Shown here: piece after piece, positions 7,421-14,287 of the stretch
Position numbering within the stretch: position 1 is the first letter of the stretch
Layout of the letters: the number at the start of each line of letters is the position of its first letter
Source: Candidatus Saganbacteria bacterium
GTDB lineage: Bacteria > Margulisbacteria > WOR-1 > O2-12-FULL-45-9
Assembly (NCBI GenBank): GCA_013204645.1
Contig: JABMSE010000118.1
Coordinates: 1 to 38,742 of the forward strand
Direction of reading: 5' to 3'
DNA length: 38,742 bases
The notes under the pieces: model-generated
Told to the model about the DNA's origin: nothing
The model's database searches: none
Seen by the model: the letters and a program-made list of their open reading frames with translations, nothing else
Program-made: the position numbers and the translations under genes

Positions 7421-7876
7421 TTAACCCTTAGAGAGTTTTATTTTAAAGGCTTTAAGTTTTTTAGTGAGCTTGGGGTATTTTAGAGCTAAAATTTGTGCTG
7501 CCAAAATAGCGGCATTTTTAGCGCCGTCAATGGCAACGGTTGCCACCGGAACCCCCGAGGGCATCTGCACAATAGCAAAAAGAGCATCATGCCCAGATAA
7601 GGCCTTTGCGGAAACCGGAATCCCGATCACCGGAAGGGTAGTCTGCGCAGCCACTACCCCGGGAAGTGCCGCCGCCATACCAGCGGCCGCAATTATCAAA
7701 TCATATTTCTTTTCGGCCGACTTAGCATATTGCTCAACTTTTTTGGGGGTGCGATGAGCTGAAGCAACGGTAATATCTGATGCAATACCAAACTCATCTA
7801 ACATGAGCTGTGCCTTGGAAACAATCGGCAGATCAGATTTACTGCCAGTTATAATACCAACTTTGGGCTTAGGCAT
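7421..7876 (-). CDS. purE: N5-carboxyaminoimidazole ribonucleotide mutase
   Basis: 151 aa, a normal class I PurE length; converts N5-CAIR to CAIR in purine synthesis. Signatures are [11 protein letters not shown] (7-17), the catalytic SAHRTP loop (about 40-45), [15 protein letters not shown] and the [22 protein letters not shown] block. No purK is seen nearby. It lies 18 nt downstream of the synthase gene and just upstream of cvpA, in one operon. Confidence 0.95.
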   Translation of the reverse strand: MPKPKVGIITGSKSDLPIVSKAQLMLDEFGIASDITVASAHRTPKKVEQYAKSAEKKYDLIIAAAGMAAALPGVVAAQTTLPVIGIPVSAKALSGHDALFAIVQMPSGVPVATVAIDGAKNAAILAAQILALKYPKLTKKLKAFKIKLSKG

Positions 7877-7894
7877 TATCGGGCTCCTCTTTTT

Positions 7895-9133
7895 TTATTT
7901 GGGCGGAGTAACCGTTAAAATCTTGCATGCCTGCTTAGGATAACGTGCTACAAAAAACAATTCTTCCTTGGTCAATGGTTTTTGCGTATTCACGTTTGCA
8001 TAGCGCACCAGTTCAAGTATTTTCGCTGCTTCTTTATCATTTTTGAACTCAACTTCAAGCGTGCCATAAACATTGCGAAAGCCTTTAATGCCCGAATATT
8101 CACCCACGGTTATCATGCGGCCGGTCTCAACTAATTCCTGCTCTCCGCGACCAAGCTCTTCATAGTCATAGAGCTCATAGTTTCGCCGATTCTTAAGTGC
8201 CCCATCAGCATGGATCCCAGATTCATGGGCAAAAGCATTTGCCCCTACCCCAACCTGGTTAACGGGAATTGGAATATCAAAGGCATACGAGGCGTATTTG
8301 GCAAAGGCCCAGATTTTATCCAAATTAATATCCTTTGGGAAAAGTTTCTTGCCCTTAAATCCGCTCGCATATTTTAGCGCCAGCAAGACAGAAAGCAAAT
8401 CAGCATTTCCCGCCCGCTCACCCATACCATTTATGGTAGTGTTAATGTAAGCATCCTGGCCACCATCAATTACCCCTTTGGCCCCAGCCACAGAACAAGC
8501 TACTGCCATTCCTAAATCATTATGGCAGTGCATTTCCCAGGCAATTTTGGTTTTAGTTGCCAGCTCTTTCATGCGCTTATAAAGAATTAGCGGCCCATCG
8601 GTCCCCAGGGTGTCACAATACCTCACCCGCTTAGCTCCAGCTTTTTTAGCAGCTTTGGCAAATTTTATCAAATCTTCAATGCCGGTACGCGAGGCATCCT
8701 CGGCATTTACTCCCACAGATTCGGCACCTAGCCTGTAGGCCGCCTTAACTGCCGACACCATCGAATCAATGACGCTATCAATCGTCATCTTTCCCTTAAA
8801 TTTGAGCTCCAGCATTAAAGGAGAAGTTGAAATAGAAAGATTTAAGTGTTTTATCTTTGGGCAAAGCTTAAAGGCTAAATCAACATCTTTTTTGAGCGCC
8901 CGGCACCAGCCCTCAAGCCTGAGTGGGGCCAAAACCCCCATTTCAGCCAATTCTAGGTTTGCATTCAAATAATTAGTTTCATGGTGAGTAAAAGGAAAGC
9001 CAAATTCAGACTGAAAAATCCCCATGTCATTTAAATACATATTGATGATAGTTTTTCCAAGTTTTGACAAGCCAATCCGAGAGGTTTGCACCCCATCACG
9101 ATTAGTTACGTCGATAATATAGACTCTGGGCAT
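7895..9133 (-). CDS. isopropylmalate/homocitrate synthase-family enzyme
   Basis: 412 aa. DRE-TIM metallolyase fold: N-terminal VTNRDGVQTS (variant of DxTLRDGxQ), the metal motif HCHNDLGMAVA, NGMGERAGNA and FAHESGIHADG, shared by 2-isopropylmalate, homocitrate and citramalate synthases. It condenses acetyl-CoA with a 2-oxo acid. The C-terminus is about 100 aa shorter than full LeuA and lacks a recognisable leucine-binding domain, more like NifV/homocitrate synthase length. The leuD-type gene at 12275 suggests a leucine or lysine-type pathway, but the exact substrate cannot be told. A strong Shine-Dalgarno sequence (AAGGAGGG) precedes the ATG. First gene of the operon. Confidence 0.88.
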   Translation of the reverse strand: MPRVYIIDVTNRDGVQTSRIGLSKLGKTIINMYLNDMGIFQSEFGFPFTHHETNYLNANLELAEMGVLAPLRLEGWCRALKKDVDLAFKLCPKIKHLNLSISTSPLMLELKFKGKMTIDSVIDSMVSAVKAAYRLGAESVGVNAEDASRTGIEDLIKFAKAAKKAGAKRVRYCDTLGTDGPLILYKRMKELATKTKIAWEMHCHNDLGMAVACSVAGAKGVIDGGQDAYINTTINGMGERAGNADLLSVLLALKYASGFKGKKLFPKDINLDKIWAFAKYASYAFDIPIPVNQVGVGANAFAHESGIHADGALKNRRNYELYDYEELGRGEQELVETGRMITVGEYSGIKGFRNVYGTLEVEFKNDKEAAKILELVRYANVNTQKPLTKEELFFVARYPKQACKILTVTPPK

Positions 9134-9157
9134 AGTTTCCCTCCTTGTTAATTAAGA

Positions 9158-9186
9158 ATTATATCTTACTTTTCTCTCTTTTACAA
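9158..9186 (-). promoter_or_regulatory. sigma-70 promoter of the synthase-purE-cvpA-apgM operon
   Basis: Minus-strand TTGTAA (9186 to 9181), 17-nt spacer, TATAAT (9163 to 9158), followed by AAGGAGGG and ATG at 9133. Divergent from aroE. Confidence 0.7.
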
Positions 9187-9189
9187 CTG

Positions 9190-9198
9190 TGCTATACT
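9190..9198 (+). promoter_or_regulatory. extended -10 promoter of aroE
   Basis: TGCTATACT is an extended -10 box with no clear -35. The aroE ATG is 9 nt downstream, implying a leaderless or nearly leaderless mRNA. The same TGCTATACT precedes plsC and TGATATACT precedes leuD. Confidence 0.55.
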
Positions 9199-9207
9199 GG
9201 CCACAAT

Positions 9208-10050
9208 ATGAAAAAAAGCGTTGGATTAATTGGCTATCCCCTGGGACATTCGGTTTCCCCAGCCATGCAAAATGCTGCTTTTAAAAAACTTGGGCTTGAT
9301 TGGGAATATTTGCCGTACGAAGTTGCCCCAGAGGATTTAGCCGGGGCTTTATCGGGGATGCGGGCCCTACACATGGCCGGATTTAACGTCACTATTCCCC
9401 ACAAAGAAACAATTGTCCCTTTGCTCGACGATGTCACCAAGCTAGCGCGCATTATCGGCGCCGTTAACACCGTCAAAAATCAGGACGGGCAATTAGTTGG
9501 CTATAACACCGACGGAGCTGGATTTATTGATTCTTTAAAAGAAGACGCAAAAACTGATCCCAAAGATAAAAATGTGGTGGTGCTCGGTGCCGGTGGTGCC
9601 AGTCGGGCTATTTGCGTTATGTTAGCTGAAAATAAGGTGAAATCATTAACCCTAACCGACCTTTTAGATGAAAAAGCAGCTGAGCTTGCCTCTTATGTTG
9701 GATCATATTTTGGCCTAGATTGTAGCGCAGTTGTGGCCAATAGCCAAGATCTTCAAACGGCAATTGATAAAGCCGATATTCTGGTAAATTCTACTCCGAT
9801 TGGGATGGAGCCAAATATAGAAAGAAACCCCCTCGATGAAAACATAAGATTGCCGGCAAACCTTCTGGTTTATGACCTAGTTTATAATCCGGCGCAAACT
9901 AAACTTATTACGCTTGCCAAAAAATCCGGCTGCAAAACATGTTCTGGTTTGGGGATGTTGGTTCGCCAAGGGGCAGCCGCACTTGGTATTTGGACCGGGA
10001 AAGAAGCTCCGATTGCGCTTATGCGCAAAGCCGCAGAAAAAGCCCTCTAA
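9208..10050 (+). CDS. aroE: shikimate dehydrogenase
   Basis: 280 aa; NADPH-dependent reduction of 3-dehydroshikimate. Substrate-binding GHSVSPAMQN (13-22), catalytic Lys in NVTIPHKE, NTDGAGF, the NADP loop VLGAGGASRAI and the C-terminal GLGMLVRQGAAALGIWTG are all present, and the length is typical. The ATG at 9208 was chosen by homology and because an extended -10 box ends 9 nt before it; the in-frame ATG at 9145 lies upstream of that promoter. Confidence 0.95.
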   Translation: MKKSVGLIGYPLGHSVSPAMQNAAFKKLGLDWEYLPYEVAPEDLAGALSGMRALHMAGFNVTIPHKETIVPLLDDVTKLARIIGAVNTVKNQDGQLVGYNTDGAGFIDSLKEDAKTDPKDKNVVVLGAGGASRAICVMLAENKVKSLTLTDLLDEKAAELASYVGSYFGLDCSAVVANSQDLQTAIDKADILVNSTPIGMEPNIERNPLDENIRLPANLLVYDLVYNPAQTKLITLAKKSGCKTCSGLGMLVRQGAAALGIWTGKEAPIALMRKAAEKAL

Positions 10051-10313
10051 TGAGCTCTCATTTGATTCATTAACGTAATACTTAAAGCTTTTATGTGATC
10101 AAAAACTGAAGCCACAACGTTTTTGCTGATATAGGGCTGGGCCCGCGGACACTTGTGGCAAATTCTAAATTTTAGCAGAGGAATAGTGCAGGCTTCTTCA
10201 GGATAATAAATACAGGTACATTTCTTTCCTGGCTTATTTTTCATTTCACGGTTAATATTGGTTTGTTTGGTTTCGTTAATCCTGGGTATTTCAGGCAAAT
10301 CAAAAAATGCCAT
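10047..10313 (-). CDS. small Cys-rich protein, putative metal binding
   Basis: 88 aa, family unknown. Five cysteines (about residues 33, 35, 43, 53, 56) in the pattern CxC-x7-C-x9-CxxC suggest a zinc or iron-sulfur site. No signal peptide. A strong Shine-Dalgarno sequence (GGAGGGG) lies just before the ATG, supporting a real gene. It converges with aroE, overlapping by 4 bp. Confidence 0.7.
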   Translation of the reverse strand: MAFFDLPEIPRINETKQTNINREMKNKPGKKCTCIYYPEEACTIPLLKFRICHKCPRAQPYISKNVVASVFDHIKALSITLMNQMRAH

Positions 10314-10426
10314 TTCCCCTCCCTTACGTGCCAGGCACGCACTACAATTTTACCGCGATTCGGGGCTTTCCTCAAGGATTTTTGGGCTCTTTAGCAAAAA
10401 GTGTGCTTAGTGGTCTACCCTAGAGA

Positions 10427-10516
10427 GTGCAAGAATTTATTTTTTTTGTAGCGAGTCCCGATTCCCATCGGGAGGAGCGAGAAAAATATCAAATTCTTGC
10501 ACATCCAATAGACACC
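10427..10516 (+). repeat. hairpin repeat element, copy A
   Basis: Outer arms GTGCAAGAATTT (10427-10438) and AAATTCTTGCAC (10491-10502) are perfect complements; an inner hairpin TCCCGAT / ATCGGGA lies at 10456-10473. CAATAGACACC follows at the right. A rearranged relative lies at 20129-20290. The rest of 10314-10561 holds only the plsC -10 box. Confidence 0.8.
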
Positions 10517-10544
10517 TACTGTTGGCACACTTTTTCGGCTTTTC

Positions 10545-10553
10545 TGCTATACT
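10545..10553 (+). promoter_or_regulatory. extended -10 promoter of plsC
   Basis: TGCTATACT ends 8 nt before the plsC ATG, so the mRNA would be leaderless. A TTGGCA sequence upstream is about 20 nt away, too far for a standard -35. Confidence 0.5.
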
Positions 10554-10561
10554 TATGTTAT

Positions 10562-11269
10562 ATGATCATCGTCAGGGTCATCCACACTGTATTTTTCTAT
10601 GTACTAACGGTTATAAGCTTCTTTATTGGAACAACCCTTACCTTAATCCTCCTCCCATTTTGCAAATCAAAAACCAAGGCTTTTCAGACCGCTGCTCACA
10701 TTTGGGCAAAATTTTTGATTTTTTCTTCTGGCCTTAGCGCCCAAACCCAAGGAATAGAAAATATCCCCAAAGATAAAACCCTTATCTTTGCCGCTAACCA
10801 TCAGGGTGCGGCGGATATCTTAATTGTCCTGGGCTGCTTACCGATTGGCTTTCGCTTTGCCATTAAAAAAGAGTTATACCAAACCCCGGTTTTTGGATGG
10901 TATTTGCGCCAAGCTGGGTATTTCTCAGTGGATCGCGAAGTGGTATTAAGCGCTTACCGCACCGTTAAACAAATCATTGAAATCCTAAAAATCGGGGAAT
11001 CGGTTTTGATTTTTCCGGAGGGGACCCGCAGCAAAACCGGGAAGCTGGGGAAGTTTCGGCGGGGAAGCTTGTTGGCTGCCTTAAAATCCGGCGCTCCGAT
11101 TGTGCCGGTGGCTATTTCTGGCAGTTTCAATCTAATGCCCCGGGGAACATGGATAATCCATCCCTGCCCAGTCAAATTCAGCGTTGGAAAGCCAATCTAC
11201 ATTAACTCGAAAGAGGATTATGACAACAAAGTTTTAGAAGTAAGAGACTCAATCGCGAAGATGATGTAG
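10562..11269 (+). CDS. plsC: 1-acyl-sn-glycerol-3-phosphate acyltransferase
   Basis: 235 aa, typical PlsC length; acylates lysophosphatidic acid at the inner membrane in phospholipid synthesis. An N-terminal hydrophobic hairpin covers residues about 4-32. The catalytic HX4D motif is NHQGAAD (His80, Asp85) and the substrate motif FPEGTRS is at 151-157; IVPVAISG follows. A longer frame reaches back to GTG 10427, but those codons lie inside the hairpin repeat and upstream of the promoter, so the ATG at 10562 is preferred. Confidence 0.93.
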   Translation: MIIVRVIHTVFFYVLTVISFFIGTTLTLILLPFCKSKTKAFQTAAHIWAKFLIFSSGLSAQTQGIENIPKDKTLIFAANHQGAADILIVLGCLPIGFRFAIKKELYQTPVFGWYLRQAGYFSVDREVVLSAYRTVKQIIEILKIGESVLIFPEGTRSKTGKLGKFRRGSLLAALKSGAPIVPVAISGSFNLMPRGTWIIHPCPVKFSVGKPIYINSKEDYDNKVLEVRDSIAKMM

Positions 11270-11292
11270 CCAGATTGGCAACCTCTTTTTGG

Positions 11293-11391
11293 CTACTCCA
11301 CATTTACAATGCTGCCAGTACCGCAATATACCTCGTCGCCCGTATCACAGGTACTTGCTCCCCCCGTCAAACACATTTTCTCGATTTGCAC
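11293..11391 (-). pseudogene. antisense remnant of a Cys-rich peptide gene
   Basis: Minus-strand reading of the gap before the first Cys-rich peptide gives VQIEKMCLTGGASTCDTG, then DEVYCGTGSIVNVE and stop. The C-x-T-G spacing resembles the core repeats of the three intact peptides, especially GGCGTG in the third. It has only three cysteines, no YxxPxL leader and no Shine-Dalgarno sequence, so it looks like a decayed copy. It may still be a short real gene with a GTG start. Confidence 0.4.
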
Positions 11392-11398
11392 CACACAC

Positions 11399-11428
11399 TT
11401 GACAGCTAGCTGAGGGGGGAGGTATAAT
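11399..11428 (+). promoter_or_regulatory. sigma-70 promoter of Cys-rich peptide 1, G6 tract in spacer
   Basis: Perfect TTGACA (11399-11404) and perfect TATAAT (11423-11428) are separated by 18 nt containing six consecutive G. AAGGAG lies at 11448-11453 before the ATG. The homopolymer between the boxes is a potential slippage switch. Confidence 0.85.
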
Positions 11429-11459
11429 CCACTCAGAATTAATTCACAAGGAGAAAGCA

Positions 11460-11717
11460 ATGATTGAAGACAAAAAAAGACAAATTATTGAATACACAAA
11501 GCCGGGGCTGATAGCCTTTGCTCCCGATATTGGAATGGGGGCATGTGAAGCGGGGGGCGCCGATTCTTGTTCAACTGGCAATTTAAACATTAATGCCTGC
11601 GGCATTGGCACCAGTGCCGCGGCGGATTGTAATGTCGGCAACTCCGCTCTGACTTGCGATGCTACAGGTGGCTCGGCAGATTTCTGCGATGCTACCGGTA
11701 GCTCAGCTGGGATTTGA
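11460..11717 (+). CDS. Cys-rich repeat peptide 1, candidate RiPP precursor
   Basis: 85 aa. The charged N-terminus contains EYTKPGL (Tyr12, Pro15, Leu17), a YxxPxL motif as found in leaders bound by RRE domains. Six cysteines follow at 29, 37, 47, 57, 66 and 76, about every ten residues, in a repeat like C-x(2-3)-G-x-S-A, ending in SSAGI. There is no signal peptide or membrane segment. A perfect sigma-70 promoter and Shine-Dalgarno sequence support expression. Six evenly spaced Cys flanked by Ser, Ala and Gly suggest thioether or other post-translational crosslinks; a metal-binding or surface peptide is the alternative. No maturase, protease or transporter gene is adjacent. 89 bp-scale similarity to peptide 2 covers the whole gene. 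Confidence 0.8.
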   Translation: MIEDKKRQIIEYTKPGLIAFAPDIGMGACEAGGADSCSTGNLNINACGIGTSAAADCNVGNSALTCDATGGSADFCDATGSSAGI

Positions 11718-11859
11718 TTGCGAAACAGGAAATAGTCAGAGTATGCCATAGGGTGGAAGCAGCTTCTCTGGATTGCCCCCTCTTGTTTTTTCGACATACC
11801 TTTATGCCGGTGCCTGGCTCAGATTGCTGGGGTGGCTCGGTTGTCTATCGAACAAGCGT

Positions 11860-11888
11860 TTGACAGCTAGCAGAGGGGGGGGTATAAT
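11860..11888 (+). promoter_or_regulatory. sigma-70 promoter of Cys-rich peptide 2, G8 tract in spacer
   Basis: TTGACA (11860-11865), 17-nt spacer with eight consecutive G (11875-11882), TATAAT (11883-11888). Compared with copy 1 the G tract is longer and the total spacer one nt shorter, so the two have diverged in length. Confidence 0.85.
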
Positions 11889-11919
11889 CCACATAGAATT
11901 AATTCACAAGGAGAAAGCA

Positions 11920-12180
11920 ATGATTGAAGACAAAAAAAGACAAATTATTGAATACAAAAAACCGGGGCTTATAGCCTTTGCTCCCGGTATTGGAATGGGG
12001 GCATGTGAAGGAGGGGGCGCCGATTCTTGCTCAACCGGTAATTCAAACATTAATGCCTGCGGCATTGGCTCAAGTGCCGCGGCGGATTGTGATGTTGGCA
12101 ACTCTGCTGGGACTTGCGTTGCTACCGGTGGCTCGGCAGATGAATGCGATGCTACCGGTAACTCAGCTGGGATTATTTGA
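11920..12180 (+). CDS. Cys-rich repeat peptide 2, candidate RiPP precursor
   Basis: 86 aa, a close paralogue of peptide 1. The leader EYKKPGL keeps YxxPxL, and the six cysteines occupy exactly the same positions (29, 37, 47, 57, 66, 76). Substitutions fall mostly between cysteines (ADF to ADE, SALT to SAGT), suggesting selection on the Cys/Gly/Ser frame. The ATG at 11920 follows AAGGAG; the longer open frame back to 11773 crosses the promoter and is not used. It lies 95 bp upstream of leuD, which has its own promoter. Confidence 0.82.
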   Translation: MIEDKKRQIIEYKKPGLIAFAPGIGMGACEGGGADSCSTGNSNINACGIGSSAAADCDVGNSAGTCVATGGSADECDATGNSAGII

Positions 12181-12255
12181 TTGCGAAACAGGAGATAGTC
12201 AGAGTATGCCATAGGGTGAAAGCAGCTTCTCTAGATTGCCCCCTCTTTATTTTTC

Positions 12256-12264
12256 TGATATACT
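12256..12264 (+). promoter_or_regulatory. extended -10 promoter of leuD
   Basis: TGATATACT ends 10 nt before the leuD ATG, implying a leaderless or very short leader. The equivalent place after peptide 1 reads CGACATACC, a decayed duplicate. Confidence 0.5.
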
Positions 12265-12274
12265 CTTGCCTGCC

Positions 12275-12772
12275 ATGCAATTAAGCGGCAAAGCCCATAA
12301 ATTCAAAGACGATATTAATACAGATTATATAATTTCTGGGCGCTACAAATTTAAGATCCAGGACCCAGTCGAACTGGCCAAGCATGTAATGGAAGACCTG
12401 GACCCTGATCTTTATAAAAAGATCAAAAAAGGTGATTTTATTGTGGCGGGCCGAAACTTTGGCTGCGGTTCGTCCCGCGAGCAAGCCCCCATGGCCATAA
12501 AATATGCTGGGATCGCAGCTGTAATTGCCAAATCCTTTGCGCGCATTTTTTACCGCAATTGCTATAACCTGGGATTACCCGCCATTGAAGCTGATACCGA
12601 TAAAATCGACGCTGGAGATGAACTGGAAGTAAACCTTAACAAAGGGATCATAAAAAACAAGACCAAGAATACGGAAATTGAAACTTCACCGCTCCCCCCA
12701 ACTATGCAAACCCTCCTAAACGACGGCGGCCTGGTAGAACACTTCAAAAAACATGGTAAATTTAAGATTTAA
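12275..12772 (+). CDS. leuD: 3-isopropylmalate dehydratase small subunit (LeuD/HacB type)
   Basis: 165 aa, the short prokaryotic/archaeal-type small subunit. Signatures are the N-terminal [22 protein letters not shown] (the substrate-specifying loop region), [21 protein letters not shown] and a C-terminal helix ending FKKHGKFKI. It pairs with a LeuC large subunit (not in the window) to isomerise isopropylmalate or homocitrate. The ATG at 12275 was chosen by homology and promoter position; an in-frame ATG at 12236 lies before the -10 box. Confidence 0.92.
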   Translation: MQLSGKAHKFKDDINTDYIISGRYKFKIQDPVELAKHVMEDLDPDLYKKIKKGDFIVAGRNFGCGSSREQAPMAIKYAGIAAVIAKSFARIFYRNCYNLGLPAIEADTDKIDAGDELEVNLNKGIIKNKTKNTEIETSPLPPTMQTLLNDGGLVEHFKKHGKFKI

Positions 12773-12790
12773 GCCGTTACCTATAATCAA

Positions 12791-12819
12791 TTGCAAATTG
12801 GCAAAAATCAAGCTAAAAT
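12791..12819 (+). promoter_or_regulatory. sigma-70 promoter of mgtC-miaA
   Basis: TTGCAA (12791-12796), 17-nt spacer, TAAAAT (12814-12819); mgtC starts 20 nt downstream. Confidence 0.5.
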
Positions 12820-12839
12820 AGTATTCAAGGTTAAAAAAC

Positions 12840-13271
12840 ATGTCAGATTTAACTGTAATTATTAACTTACTAGCGGCTTTTATTTTAGGTGGAGCAATTG
12901 GCTGGCTGCGCGAGATGGAAGCCAAGACCGCCGGGCTGCGCACCCACATTTTGGTAGCCGTTGGCTCTGCCCTCTTTATGATTATCTCCGCTGAAATGAT
13001 TTTAATTTCAGGAATTGCTGACCCCGGCCGAATTGCCGCCGGTGTTGTAGCTGGTATTGGGTTTATTGGTGCAGGCTGTATTTTGCAAGGCCGCGACTCG
13101 ATAAGAGGCATTACTACAGCAGCTTCTATCTGGGTTGCAGCAGCCGTTGGCATGGCCTGCGGAATGGGTTTTTACGTTGGCGCGATTGCCGTTACAATTA
13201 TTACCCTCATCACTCTGCGTTCCCTTCGAAAAGTAAAAAAGTTCATTAAAGTTGACAAAGAAACCGAGTGA
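12840..13271 (+). CDS. mgtC: MgtC/SapB family membrane protein
   Basis: 143 aa. Four hydrophobic helices with family motifs: ILGGAIGWLREMEAKTAGLRTHILVAVGSAL split over helices 1-2, then AGVVAGIGFIGAGCILQ and GITTAASIWVAAAVGMACG. The conserved Asp/Arg-rich loops and the RExxxKxAGLRTH pattern are clear. The soluble ACT-like C-terminal domain of pathogen MgtC is absent, as in the short SapB form. The role in low-Mg2+ adaptation is known only for some members. The stop overlaps the GTG start of miaA (GTGA). Confidence 0.9.
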   Translation: MSDLTVIINLLAAFILGGAIGWLREMEAKTAGLRTHILVAVGSALFMIISAEMILISGIADPGRIAAGVVAGIGFIGAGCILQGRDSIRGITTAASIWVAAAVGMACGMGFYVGAIAVTIITLITLRSLRKVKKFIKVDKETE

Positions 13272-14167
13272 TTGTCCTTCTCGGTCCCACCGCAGTTGGA
13301 AAAAGCAAAACGGCAATTGAGATTGCCAAAGAAATTGGCGGAGAAATAATTTCGGCTGATTCGATGCAGGTTTATCGGGGCATGGATATTGGAACCGCCA
13401 AACCAACTAAAGACGAGCGCCAGGGAATTCCCCATCATCTTATTGATATCAAAAACCCCGACGAAGAATGGACCGTTTCTGATTTTGTTAACGCTGCCAA
13501 CAAACTAATTGGAGAGATCAAAGAAAGAAGCAAAACCCCTATTATTTGCGGTGGAACTGGCCTTTATCTCTGGACGCTCTTAGAAGGTTATTCTTTTCCT
13601 ATTGCACCAGCTAATAAAGAAATTCGTAAGCAGCTAGAAAAAGAACCCTTAGGTGAGCTTTATGAAAAGTTAAAAAAAATCGATCCTGCTGCTGCAGAAA
13701 AAATCCATCCCAACGACAAAAAGCGAATCGTCCGCGCCCTCGAGGTTTACGAGCTAACAGGAACGCCAATCTCAAAACTACAAAAACTAAGAGACACAGC
13801 GACACAGCGACATAGCGACATGGCGACAAATATAGTTGGCTTAACTTTGCCTCGCGAAGAATTATATAAGCGCATTGAACAACGCGTTGACCAAATGATT
13901 AAAAAGGGCTTAATTGACGAAGTGAAAGGATTATTGGCTAAAGGCTACTCAAAAGATCTTCCATCTTTTCAGGCTCTAGGCTATAAAGAGGTAATCAAAT
14001 ATCTAGAGCGACACTGGACGCTGGACAACATGACAATTGAGCTAAAGAAGCGCACCCGCCACTTTGCGCGCAGGCAGATGACTTGGTTTAAACGATTTGA
14101 AAACGTAAAATGGCTTGAACAACCGGTTGACGTTTCTTGCCTTTTAGGCTATATTAATAAGATATGA
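13268..14167 (+). CDS. miaA: tRNA dimethylallyltransferase
   Basis: 299 aa; adds a dimethylallyl group to A37 of tRNAs reading UNN codons. P-loop LLGPTAVGKSKTA (3-15), SADSMQVYRGMDIGTAKP, ICGGTGLY and the C-terminal TRHFARRQMTWFKR are present. It starts at GTG 13268 overlapping the mgtC stop by 4 nt (translational coupling). The segment RDTATQRHSDMATN is encoded by an octamer repeat (13792-13829) and extends the region before the VGL strand. Confidence 0.93.
   Translation: MIVLLGPTAVGKSKTAIEIAKEIGGEIISADSMQVYRGMDIGTAKPTKDERQGIPHHLIDIKNPDEEWTVSDFVNAANKLIGEIKERSKTPIICGGTGLYLWTLLEGYSFPIAPANKEIRKQLEKEPLGELYEKLKKIDPAAAEKIHPNDKKRIVRALEVYELTGTPISKLQKLRDTATQRHSDMATNIVGLTLPREELYKRIEQRVDQMIKKGLIDEVKGLLAKGYSKDLPSFQALGYKEVIKYLERHWTLDNMTIELKKRTRHFARRQMTWFKRFENVKWLEQPVDVSCLLGYINKI
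13792..13829 (+). repeat. octamer minisatellite inside miaA
   Basis: Four to five units of the 8-nt repeat (GCGACACA, GCGACATA, GCGACATG, GCGACAAA), translated TATQRHSDMAT. Clearest copy in the window. The unit that would place TAG in frame has CAG instead. Confidence 0.85.
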
Positions 14168-14274
14168 TCCGACTACGCAAACAAGAAATAAAGCGCCGAA
14201 GAAAGAGAAGAAGGGAACGGCTTCGCAAAAGAGGCGTTTTCAAGAGAACAGTCAAAAGCTCGTCTTCTTCTTAA
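14164..14274 (+). CDS. very basic 36-residue peptide
   Basis: ATG 14164 overlaps the miaA stop (ATGA) and opens 36 codons, about half Arg/Lys (RRRKRRRERLRKRG), ending in five Ser. The composition resembles small ribosomal or RNA-binding proteins, but no family is recognised. Translational coupling to miaA supports a real gene. The low-complexity composition leaves doubt. Confidence 0.5.
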   Translation: MIRLRKQEIKRRRKRRRERLRKRGVFKRTVKSSSSS

Positions 14275-14287
14275 GCCCCCTCTTAGC

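Larger units (their letters stand above)
11399..12246 (+). repeat. tandem duplication containing two Cys-rich peptide genes
   Basis: The segment from the TTGACA box at 11399 to about 11783 is repeated from 11860 to about 12246 with high identity: promoter, Shine-Dalgarno, coding sequence, tail (AGTCAGAGTATGCCATAGGG) and GATTGCCCCCTCT. The unit is about 460 bp. The right end of copy 2 is the leuD promoter region, and copy 1 ends in a degraded version of the same. Confidence 0.85.

Noticed and set aside
10427-10561. Longer plsC start at GTG 10427
   Set aside because: The extra codons lie inside the hairpin repeat and upstream of the extended -10 box; PlsC homology begins at 10562.
11293-12180. 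Cys-rich peptides as SCIFF or known bacteriocins
   Set aside because: Six cysteines recall SCIFF, but length, spacing and leader differ and no radical SAM maturase is adjacent.
11444-12212. Antisense ORFs across the two Cys-rich peptide genes
   Set aside because: They mirror the repeat composition of the real genes (Pro/Ala-rich translations) and lack promoters; the sense strand has perfect promoters and ribosome sites.
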